Notes under the pieces: generated by a model
What the model saw: only the letters and a program-made list of their open reading frames with translations
Told to the model about the DNA's origin: nothing
The model's database searches: none
Shown: positions 48,371 to 58,227 of the stretch, piece by piece
Position numbering within the stretch: position 1 is the stretch's first letter
How the letters are laid out: every line of letters begins with the position of its first letter
Program-made: the position numbers and the translations under genes
Origin: Cunninghamia lanceolata
Lineage: Eukaryota > Streptophyta > Pinopsida > Cupressales > Cupressaceae
Assembly: GCA_027924645.1 (NCBI GenBank)
Contig: BSBN01001752.1
Location: forward strand, 10,682,001 to 10,746,000
Reading direction: 5' to 3'
Length of the DNA: 64,000 bases

Positions 48371-48788
48371 GTCTCTGTTGTGACCAAATCACACATCGCC
48401 CCATTAGGAATAGGGACCCCCCTTTTTTTTTTTTTTTTTTTTGAGCTCTGAGCTTTCAGTGAGTTTTCAATGAGTTTTCAACGAGATTTTAATGATGATT
48501 TGACTCATTTTCCTCTGCCGATATGGTAACAATTTCCTTGCCTATGATCTTTGGTTCACGATTAAGGGTAGATGTACTTGTAATAATAAGTAATGTGATC
48601 AAATCCTATTTAGACATTGAGTTTTGAGGTTAATCCTGAAGAATGTTTGAGACCCTGAAAAGACTAAGCCTGGAGCCTGAAATCCTGAAAATCCTGAAAA
48701 ATGGCTAATCTGAAATCTGGTGAATCCTCCAAATTCTATATTTTGCATCTTAAATCCGGTGGATTCGGGACCTATCTCAAACATCCTG

Positions 48789-48868
48789 AAAGGTATATTG
48801 AAAAATATTTAAAGTATAAGAAATTCAATCTCTAAACTTATACTTTAAATATTTTTCAATATACCTTT
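48789..48868. repeat. Perfect 32-bp inverted repeat (hairpin)
   Basis: Arms 48789-48820 and 48837-48868 are exact reverse complements with a 16-bp loop. Single arms or partial forms occur at 34785-34850 and 61028-61050. Confidence 0.93.
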
Positions 48869-48879
48869 ACTTGCGCGAT

Positions 48880-50150
48880 CCTGAAAAATGCCTGACGATT
48901 TCAGAGGATTCAAAATCCTGATCTAATGCGACTGGACACTTAGATGGCGCAAATCTGGGCGCAAAATCACGAAGCAGAAGACATTTGAGTCAGAGGATTT
49001 GAAAACTCCATCTAGTGCGCCCATCTAATCCTTCATTCAGTGCGAAAATATCAGAGGATTTGAAAACTCCATCTAGTGCGCCCAGACTAAAAGGTCATTT
49101 CGGAGGAAGAGATGAGGATTTCAATGCCTTCAACCAATGCGAAAGTGAAAAAGACAAGTCTAAAGCCAATCTTGGAGCAATTTTTAATGAAAATGTTAGA
49201 GGATTTTAGTTCTTGAATTGATGCGCCACCATGAAAGAAGAGAGAAATTTAAGGATTTTGACTTGAGAAATGTCTAGTTTCAAGAGGATTCCAAAAGAGG
49301 AAGCAATGCGCCAAAACTTGAGGATTTTTTCCTCTCATCTAATGCGCTTCACCTAAACATTCGACATAAGTGTTAGTCCCTTCACCAAATTACAAGTTCA
49401 GAGGATTCCAAAAGCCTATCTCATGCGACTTCCTAGAGAGACAAGTTCAGAGGATTTCAATTCTTGAAGTAATGCGCTAGAGGTTAGAAGGTTTGAATTC
49501 GTGAAGTAATGTGCCAATCCTTGATAACAATCCAAGGCCAGATCTAGAAGTTTGATTTCGAAAATTCATGAAGTCCATCTAATGCGCCATCCCTTAAAGC
49601 AAGAAAACACTAAGTACTATCTAATGCGAAGCATGAGAGGAAGATCATCGAGAGGTCATCTAGTGCGAAATGCTGAAAGCAAGTGTTAGAGTTTCATCCG
49701 GTGCAACAAGACAAGAGGATTCTAAGGAAGATCATGACATTCCAAGAAGGAGACTCCGTTATGTCCATCCAATGCGGAATATGAAGAGAAACTCAAATAC
49801 AACTCCAAAGGATATGAAGAGGAATCAACAAACTTGATCTAATGCACCTATCTCTAAGGGCAAGACTTGAGGATTATCAAGACCAAATCCAAGGCGAAAT
49901 GTGAAGAGGAATTAAAAACTTCATCTAATGCGAAAATCTTAGAAGACTCTCTACCCTCCATCTAATGCGCCACCCCATTGAGCAAGTAAAACTAAGTATC
50001 ATCCAATGCGAATTGCCAAGGAGAATTTCAATTCTTGATCCAATGCGACTTCTAGAGGATTAAAAGTAGTGGTTTAGAATGCAAATTTTAAGAATTTCAA
50101 TGAAGATCAAGAACTTGTTATCTAATACGCTTGGCTTGGAAATGCATTCT
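48880..50150 (+). repeat. CATCTAATGCG motif array
   Basis: About twenty copies of a CATCTAATGCG(CC/AA) word, spaced roughly 40-80 bp, often near AGAGGATT. The second LTR copy has the complementary word GGCGCATGGGATC at 60780-60990. Confidence 0.85.
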
Positions 50151-51960
50151 TGTATGTTATAAATCAAATATTATCATGTTTATCAAGGGGATTGATGCTG
50201 TTCCTTTACTTGTGTTGCAGCAAAAAGGAGGAATCATCTAAAGATCAAGTGATAAGAACCTTTGACAAGCAAGGAAAGAGAAAGAGCAAGGCATCATGTA
50301 GCTGTTTCAAGGGTATCCTTCATCATCCCTGTGTTGGAATTCTTCATCAAGTGGCATCAAGTTGAGATTGTCTAGAAGACATCCACCCGAAGGACATCAT
50401 CTTCATCAAGGCTTCCTAAGGTATCAATTCTACTTCAAGTTCTTCAACCTTCAAGAGAAGTCGTCAAGTAGCTACTCCACCTCTAAGGAAGGTGTTATCA
50501 TCAAGCAAAAGCATTCATCCAAGTCCAAGAGAGTCTCCTACTCTTCATGAAGAAATCAAGTGTCATCATCTACTCTCTAGCCTACATGAAGATACATCGA
50601 AGAAGATTCACATCAATCTATCTACAAGAAGAAGAATCATAAAGTTAGTCAAGTGAGGCGACAACTATCATACATCCAGTTAACAAGAAAAATGAACAAG
50701 GCGAGATCCACAAGATGTATTCCTAAATATACAAGTTCAAACAATCACATTGAATACATCATTACAAGTTGATACAATTTTCAAAGTATGCTGAGTTGGC
50801 ACTTATGTGGCGAGTACACATCATTTAATTTTGATTAGCCACATTATTTAATGCATGCAATGTATCATTTAATAAAAGAAGCCAAAGGGATTCCTATGTG
50901 GAGGAATATTTTAAATGCTTTCGCCTTACCTTATCACATTGGAAAACGTGCCTTCATTGCCTCTCTCTTTTTTGCTAAAAATAGCAAGTTGTTGTAACTA
51001 CCTCTGAGGTGGCACGATCTAGACCCTTGGCTATTGAATTAATCTTAGCCATTCATTGTATACTGGAGCACTATATAAAGGCCTTGTTGCCTCATTTGTA
51101 ATTCATTAGAAATATAGATTAGAGATATAGATTAGAGAGTAGATTTTAAGAGTAGAATAGAAGAGACTCTCAAAATTCTCTGAGAGAACTTGAAATTGTT
51201 GTAAATATTTTCCAAGTTAATGCAAAGACATTGGAGCTACTTGTTTGGTGTTAAGTATTATCTTGTGGAGTAACATGGTTTCTGAATCTTGATGGAATTA
51301 AGAGATGTTTCAAATAGCTTAGATTAGAAGTGCAGTGATGCAATGAATATGCGTAAAGATATTTGATGAATTCTTCTGGTTCATACTTTTTGTGTATTGT
51401 CGAAGGCAATCCACTTTGCAAAGTTAGACTGAACCTTCATTTTCTTTAGTTCGGTTGTGAATGCTTGTTCAAATTGCGCCAGCTGTGGGTGTTTGGATGG
51501 AGATTTACAACATGAAAATCCTTGAGTTTCCTTAGAAGATTGCACTAGCTTCGTGTAGTTGTTGGTTCTCATGGCGAAGCGAAGTTTGGTTTCATGAGGA
51601 GTTTGTCTATCTTTACATGTTTCATTATCTCATTGTCCTTAGATTAGCCTTCTAAACCCTTAACCCTTTTTCATTTTCTTTATCATAGAAACCTTGTATA
51701 TATATCATCCACACTGAAAGGAGGAACAAGCTGAATGAAAGGAGAAGAGTCTGTGTAAGTCCCTTTGTTGATTAACAGCATAATCATACTTAAATCATTG
51801 AGCTGTCTCTTACCGAAATTAAACATTATAAAAAGGAACCTTGGAGTTATCTCGTTTGATCACTTAGTTCAGCATTCGAGAGGCTTTGCTCAAGAGAGAG
51901 TCAGATATTCAGTATTTCACTCTATTGTTGACTTGTTGAAAAACAACCATCAACAGTCTC

Positions 51961-52295
51961 GAATGCCTTCATTTGGTCTTCATGGCAAAGGCTCCACCCC
52001 TTGACCCCGCCCTATATTGCAACAAGGAAGTTGTCAAGAGCACACTTCCCCCGGGCCCCGCAAAGGGCATCCCCTCAAGCCCACTAGGGGCTCCACCCCA
52101 AACCCCTACTTGTCGTTATCCCCTATCATCCCCAAATCCAAGCCCTTGGTCCCCCCATTCTAAGACTGTGGAACTATGTAATTTATTGATTTGAGGATCA
52201 TATGGCATATAAAATCTTTGAATTATGATAAATTGATGATTAGAATAAACTTATGTGTTCTCTAGTAGTTTCTATTTTGTTTTGTGTAAATTTTT
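51961..52295. other. C-rich stretch, origin unknown
   Basis: Has repeated CCCC words (GGCCCCGCAAAGGGCATCCC and similar). It may be a gypsy LTR remnant; no boundary or protein was seen. Confidence 0.35.
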
Positions 52296-52789
52296 AGTTT
52301 TTTTGCCGAGTTTTTGTCAAGTCCCAAGACCGAGTCCAAATTTTGGGCTGCCAAGTCCAAAATTTGCAACTATGATAATAAGGTTAAAAATGCAAGGGGT
52401 AGCAAGCATTGGTTGTGTCATGCTTGCAAAACTGATTTTTATAGGAGCTACAGTAGAGTTGGACACCATTTATTATGTGAGAGTGGACATGGGGTTAGAG
52501 TTTGTGGGAATATACCGTTGGAACAATGAGTTGAAATGGTAAAGTTGGTTGGGGAGGGTGAGGCAAAAACTACTATTAATAGATATGCATCCATGCCATT
52601 GCCATCTATTGACAAGTATTCCAATATATCAGCTACAAAGGGTTGCGATAGAGGGAAGAGGAAGGCCACTTCTATTAAAGGTGGGAAAAATATAGTAGCG
52701 GGGTTCTTGAATTTGCAACAACATGAGCAAGTTCATGATTCAATGGCCAAATTTTTTATGTCCGTGCCATCCCATTTCATGTGACAATC

Positions 52790-54338
52790 TGTCATGTCCC
52801 CGTTTCCGGCTTGATCATCCAGTAAAGAATGGATTAGCCTATTGATCATTCCCGGAGGCTAATTCAGAATGATAAGGGAATGAAGTGGTTTTTGACTAAT
52901 TCAATTCTATTGTTTTGCAGGATCCAAGTCAGAAACTTAAAGTTTGGCTAAGTTTGAGAGCCATTTCATCTGTTCAAGTTGTCAGGGCATGAGGCAAGGA
53001 GGGGCGCTATCTGTGGAAATGATATTAGCAACTTTTGAAACATCATACACTTCAAAATTCACAGGAAATTGGCTAAGTCTAGCTAGGCGCATTTTCCATG
53101 CCAAATCCTCCCAAATGTGCGCCTAGTAATAGCTACTCTGATATGCGCCTAAACAAGACTCCAACTCAAGCTCCTCAAGAATGCCAGGGCGCTTGCTAAG
53201 ACAATTGGTTTCTTGCATTGCAAAGACATCTAGTATGAGCGCCCTCAAGGAAGAATTGAGCAATTCAAGACTGGGCGCCAAACTCATATCAGTTCCTCTC
53301 AAAATTGCGCCTCATGGATAAAATGGACTTCAAATCCTCCAAATCATGTAGGCGCTAATAGCAGTGATGTTCTGAAACTTACTTCATGCCTCCGGAAGTG
53401 AACATTTGCATGGGGATGAGCCATTCAAGGGAGGGCGCCAATTCACCTTTTCACAGACACCATGATGCGCCTAAGCATGAAAAGGTCTTTCAATTCACTC
53501 AACATGAAGGGCGCGTGGCAGAAGTTGACTTAGATATGGCTTGAGATGAAGATTGTACAAGAAAAAGTCACATCCTTCCTAAGGCGCCCACTTGATTTGA
53601 TTTTCTAAGTTCAAAATGAGTGGAGAATGACCTAGGCGCCAATTCCTCCTTGTGCAGACCAGACTGAGCGCCTAAGGCACTAGAAGAAGTTCCTATGACT
53701 ATGGATTGGCGCTTCAGGAGGGAAAGTTGATCAAATGAAGTGTTCTGAGTGAATTAGGCGCCTAAAGAAACAAGACGCCCATATGTTATTCCAGAGCGCC
53801 TAAGCTTGATGGGAGTAGATTGGAAGTTTTAAGAGTTTGAAAGTATTGAATTCCACTAGGCGCAAATGCAAGCTTTTGCCACCTCAAGATGGCGCCTAGG
53901 ATCCAGAAGGCGCAGTTCTACTCATCTGTGACCCTACCTTGGCATCTTAACTTGGAAACTCCTTGATAGACTTGTATAAAGTTCAAATTTGTTCCCAGGA
54001 TATTAGGCGCTAATCCATGACTCTAGAACCTTGAAAATGCGCCTAAGTTAGTCAAGGCTTTTTGAATTACAACTTAACTTTTCATTTTGTTAGAGAAGTT
54101 TGATTTGGCTTAAGGGTTCTTTCATCAAGCCAAGATCTTGATCAAATGACAAGGAGACATCAAAATACCCAAGGCGCACTCCCTAGTCTCTGCCACCTCA
54201 GGGAAGCGCCTAGCTTGGAAAGGCGCCTCTTCTAGTTCCCACTACCTGTCAGTTGGCGCTTGAAGTCTAAGAGATCTTCATTGAACATTGTTAAGTGTTT
54301 TGAGAACATATGGAGTTATCAAAGAGATGTTGAGAAAT
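52790..54338 (+). repeat. LTR inserted in the hAT gene (right end approximate)
   Basis: Starts TGTCATGTCCCCG, closely like the LTR at 62685 (TGTAATGTCCCC). It interrupts the hAT reading between the BED-containing half and DUF659. A possible eroded target duplication is CAATC (52785-52789) against CAATT (near 54338), so the end is tentative. No internal retroelement genes are present, so it is a probable solo LTR. Confidence 0.6.
53080..54260 (+). repeat. AGGCGCC motif array
   Basis: About thirty GCGCC/GGCGC words, commonly AGGCGCC or GCGCCTAAG, spaced roughly 20-60 bp in otherwise AT-rich DNA. Limited to this LTR. Confidence 0.85.
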
Positions 54339-55159
54339 ACAATTGTAGTTGGACCCTCCTATGCACCCCTGGAGAACGCAGATTGCATAGCTCCCTCCTC
54401 AACAAACAATATTCAAAGAGTAATATATTGATGGAGATGAGACAAACATGTATTACGAGTAGCGGTTTCATTGTCATGGATGGGTGGATTGATATTCGAC
54501 ATCGGTCACTCATTAATATTATTGTTACATGTCTTATAGGTTCATGCTTTCTTAAAGTTGTTGATTTCTTTGGGAAACATAAGGATGTTGATTACCAATT
54601 TGGCCTTTTGAAGAAGGCCATTAAGGAGGTTGGGCCTTCTAATGTTGTGCAAGTTGTGACAGATTCACCTCGTGTTTGTAAGTTAGTTAGTTTGATGGTT
54701 GAGAGCACTTAAAAACACATTTTTTGGACTCCATGCTATGTGCATGCTTTGAACAATGTTTTGAATGACATTGAAAAAATAGATTGGGTGAAGACAACAG
54801 TGGCCGAAGCTAAAGACATATAAATGTCTATACGTAACCACCACACATCATTTGCATTATTCTAATCTTTTTTGAAGAAAGAATTCCTCAAACCAATTGA
54901 GAGTAGATATTCTAGCTACTTATTTTGTTAGAGAGGATGTTGGAGGTAAAGGATGCTCTACAATCCATGATGGTTTGTGGAGAGTGGAAGAAGTGGGTTG
55001 AATCAAAAATATAAGGGAAGAAGGCGAGACAAAGCGTGCTTGATGATGTTTGGTGGTCCACTATTAAGTAAGAAATTTTTATTTAATAAGTTTGTACTTT
55101 GTTTTTATTTTTTAATTTTAATCTTTTATTTAAAAATGAATATTATTAATGTTTTTTTC

Positions 55160-55640
55160 CATTGGTTAAAAAATCGCCAAAAAATCGCTACTTTCTCTTT
55201 GTCCATTTGATGATGCTCAGATCTAATTACCATTTTATAAAACTCTTCGGTATAGTCCTTTACGCTCATATCTTTCTACTTCAAATTCTGAAGTTTTCTA
55301 AACATTTCCAACTCATAATCTCTAGGAATAAATTTGGCTTTCAATCGGGTAACCATCTGATTCCACCAGGTTATTTTTGTGTCTCCATTTGCTACTCTTT
55401 CCCTTTGCAACTCCCTCCACCATAGGGCAGCATGTCCTATGATTTTTGTTTGTGCCAATCTCACCCTCTGAGGGTCACAAATATTTTCATATTCAAAATA
55501 TTCTTCTAATTCTCCTATCCAATCTATCAATTCTTCGGGATTCAATGTTCCATAAAAATTTGAAATTTCTATTTTGTTACCTCCTCCAACTCTAGCAAGT
55601 GCTCTCAAGAACCATTCTCATTCATCCTCCATAATTTTGT
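55160..55640 (-). pseudogene. Gypsy gag capsid region
   Basis: Minus strand: KIEISNFYGTLNPEELIDWI, EEYFEYENICDPQRVRLA, IIGHAALWWRELQRERV, WNQMVTRLKAKFIPRDYE, then KDMSVKDYTEEFYKMVIRSE. This is the standard order for a gypsy retrotransposon gag. One stop follows QNLK, and the reading ends near 55160. Confidence 0.88.
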
Positions 55641-55984
55641 CCTCATCATCAACATGCTCTTCTACAAAATCTGGGTTTCTTCTCAATCCGGCAACTAAAT
55701 TCCTCAACTCATTCCTCATTTCAACACGAAATTGTTGAAACATTTCCTCCATTCTAGGAACTCTTCTTCTCGGAGGCATCTTCTCAAAATACAACCTCTA
55801 CTGATTGCTAGCCACACACACTGTAGAAACAAAATCTCTCTACCCACAACTCCAACATCTCCTTCAGCCCTCTGTAATTGCAGGACTCCTCTTCACACCT
55901 GCAAATACCTTATTGAGCCCTCTGAGACAATATTTTAACACTTCAAATTCTCCACAATGTATCTCCTCCCAGCAAGAAAACCTT

Positions 55985-55996
55985 GCTCTGATACCA
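55985..55996 (-). other. Gypsy primer-binding site
   Basis: The minus strand reads TGGTATCAGAGC two bases from the LTR. It is complementary to initiator tRNA-Met. Confidence 0.88.
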
Positions 55997-55998
55997 CT

Positions 55999-57516
55999 TG
56001 ACGCAGTCAAGACCAGGGGGTTTTACCAAACTGCCCAGTCATGCAACCAATACAATGCAACAAAAGCAAAGATTCATATAACATCACACAAATTTGAAAG
56101 TACTTTCTATTAACAACAAAATTACTAAGTACATCAAAAATTTACTACTCCAGCAATTGCAAACTCATCGACCTGTATCGAATGGATCCTTCCAATCATA
56201 TCCGAGGAATCCCAATCTACAACAACAATCTCACATCCATTCGAAGAGACATTCCCCAATCCGCTATAGTCTCACCTCTGTTACGAGAGGAATCTCCAAT
56301 CAACAATAGACTCACATATGTCCAGAGAGGAACCCCTACAATATGCAATGGTTTCCAATTTATACACAGACTAGAAAGAAACTAAAAAGTCAATAGTTTC
56401 ATAACTGAATCCCAATAGTCTCCAAGCAGTTGAATAGCTATAGAACTGAATCGCCACAGTTCTTTTACTAGAACTTGACACATGTCGTGTCAAGGATAAT
56501 CCTCCAAGTTAAGAAAATAAGTGTTTATTTCATTAGGACCCCCTTATAGGCAAAACATATTACCATCGAACTAAGTCAAAATGTCTTCATCGGCGTTCTT
56601 TAGGGGTTGGGAACTTAGACGTTCACGACACACAATTAGGAAGAAGTTGTCGGCAAAAGTGGCACTTCACGAACTTAGGATTTCACCGACACACGCGTTA
56701 TCAACGAATTAGTTGGTTCGCAAACGAACAAGTTTACCGATACAACACCTTAATCCATCAAGTGCTCTTATCGACGAACCTTCAACCCCATGAACCTTGG
56801 AATCAGCAACAAATTTGACTTCACGAACTTTGAGTATTTTCAAATTCTACGTTATTGCCAATATCACCAATCGGCAGGCTAAAGAAACCACGAACTCCAA
56901 TCTTTAAAACCTTTATCGACAAAATGGCATATTGGCGAACCTAAAGGTTTGCGAAATGGTGATTTTACCGACGTAGTTTGTAAACTTCAAACTTTGCCAA
57001 CCAAAGGCTCCCCTTCAGCAACTTGGAAAAAATGTAAACTTGCCTTTAAGGCTTGTCAGCAAAAGTTCCCATCGGCGAACTTAACAGTTTGCGAACTAGA
57101 GACTTTGCCGACTAAAGTCTCCCCTTCGAAAAACTTGAAAAAAATGTGAACTTGCCTTTAAAGCTTGTCAACGAAAGTTCCCATCAGCGAACTAGGCCAT
57201 CGGCGAACTAAGTTGTCAATGAACTCTTGGATCGACGAACTAAACAGTTCACAAACTGGAAAATTAGCCGACTTGCTCTAACTTAGCCATTTTTCATCCA
57301 AACTTCACCAAATTGGAATTGGAGATACCCAATTGGCTCTTTGACAAGATGATGCTCTAAAATTGGCTGAATTAATTCGAATTTGCCCCTTGAAGCAAAA
57401 GACCAAAAACAGTACAAAAGAAGACAGCACAACTAAAACTGAACTGAAATAGAAAATGAAAACCTGAAATATTTTTTGAGTGATGCTGATTGCTCGTGGA
57501 CCCGGATGCTCCTGCA
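55999..57516 (-). repeat. Gypsy 5' LTR, about 1.5 kb, with a TTCGYCGA motif array
   Basis: Plus-strand ends are TGACGCAGTC (55999) and GCTCCTGCA (57516). Reversed, its start TGCAGGAGCAT matches the chromovirus LTR at 1271. Between 56570 and 57260 it holds many CGGCGAAC/CGACGAAC words (minus strand GTTCGCCG), spaced about 15-40 bp. Confidence 0.75.
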
Positions 57517-57519
57517 TCA

Positions 57520-58226
57520 CTTTTGGTCTGACCAATGCTCCTGCCACCTTCATGAGGATGATGGATGATGTCCTCACACCATTCACTAGTTCTTTTGTTG
57601 TCTATTTGGACATACTCATTTTCAGCAAAACATGGAATGACCATTTGATGCATGTTCAACAAGTACTCTCAACCCTGCGACAACAAAAACTTTACACTAA
57701 CAAAGATAAGTGTTCCCTTGGTATGGAGAATATTCAGTACTTGGGATACATTGTGGACAGAACGGGTGTTCATGTGGACCCTGAAAAGATACAAGTTCTC
57801 AAAGATTGGTTGTCTCCCAAAAACCTCACAACTTCATAGTTTTTTGGATTTAGCTAATTTTTATAGGAGGTTTGTACTTAGATTTTCACACTTGGCATGG
57901 CCTATGAATCAGGCACTCAGGGGAGAAGCAAAAGCAAAATGCTATTGGACAAAGGCACAACAAAAAGCATTCATAGAATTGAAGAGGAGATTATGTTCTG
58001 CACCATTATTGGCACTCCCAGATCTACAGCAATATTTTAAAATTGAGACAGATGCTTCTGAGTATGCACTTGGGGCAGTGCTCATGCTACATGGGCATCC
58101 AATTGCCTACCATAGTGAGTCTTTCTCTGATACAGTACATAGGTATCCCACATATGACAAGGAATTGTATGTCATTGTTCAAGCCTGCAAATAATGGAAA
58201 CACTATATCTTGGGAAAGGAGACTAT
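57520..58226 (+). pseudogene. Ty3/gypsy reverse transcriptase and RNase H, left part
   Basis: Plus strand from FGLTNAPATFMRMMDDVL, then a polymerase box reading VVYLDILIFSK, where the family has two Asp residues; one codon is missing. Next come LGYIVDRTGVHVDPEKI, a frameshift near 57835, LDLANFYRRFVLRFSHLA, then RNase H (IETDASEYALGAVLM, YPTYDKELYVIVQACK). The sequence is interrupted at 58226 by an LTR and continues at 61434. Confidence 0.9.
58142..58226 (+). repeat. 85-bp flanking duplication, left copy
   Basis: Identical to 61434-61518 except for one base (TTCAAGCC versus TTCAGGCC). The two copies directly flank the solo LTR. Confidence 0.93.
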
Positions 58227-58227
58227 A

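Larger units (their letters stand above)
48376..51955 (+). repeat. Solo LTR, 3580 bp (copy 1)
   Basis: Starts TGTTGTGACCAAATC and ends ACCATCAACA, with an exact GTCTC target duplication at 48371-48375 and 51956-51960. No internal retroelement sequence is present, so this is a solo LTR formed by LTR-LTR recombination. It contains a T run at about 48422-48442, a perfect hairpin (48789-48868), an AATGCG motif array, and a TATA box (TATATAAAG, 51072-51080) followed by a transcript-like segment. The whole LTR is matched in reverse by 58228-61433. Confidence 0.9.
52300..55080 (+). pseudogene. hAT transposase (BED zinc finger + DUF659), split by an LTR
   Basis: Upstream part (52380-52789): BED finger HWLCHACKTDFYRSYSRVGH, then a basic linker and FLNLQQHEQVHDSMAKFF. 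Downstream part (about 54340-55060): SSGFIVMDGWIDIRHRSL with the first catalytic Asp, VVQVVTDSPRVCKL with the second, FWTPCYVHALNNVLNDI, and the start of the dimerisation region near 55000. The two halves are separated by an inserted LTR of about 1.55 kb. Stops and frameshifts show it is dead. GCCGAGTCC-type words just upstream (52300-52375) may be its 5' end. No 3' terminus was found before the gypsy element at about 55150. Confidence 0.85.
55150..57516 (-). mobile_element. Truncated Ty3/gypsy element: 5' LTR, PBS and gag
   Basis: On the minus strand a 5' LTR (57516-55999) is followed by a PBS and gag, then lost near 55150. It was inserted into a plus-strand gypsy RT sequence that resumes at 57520. 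The other flank is now hAT sequence, so a deletion or rearrangement removed the 3' part and the left target duplication. Confidence 0.8.

Noticed and set aside
48048..48404. Minus-strand frame of 118 codons
   Set aside because: Extends into the solo LTR and has no recognisable domain; possibly an old coding remnant but unsupported.
48880..54260. Regularly recurring short words resembling CRISPR repeats
   Set aside because: The host is a plant, spacing is irregular, the words are about 7-12 bp, and they lie inside LTRs with target duplications.
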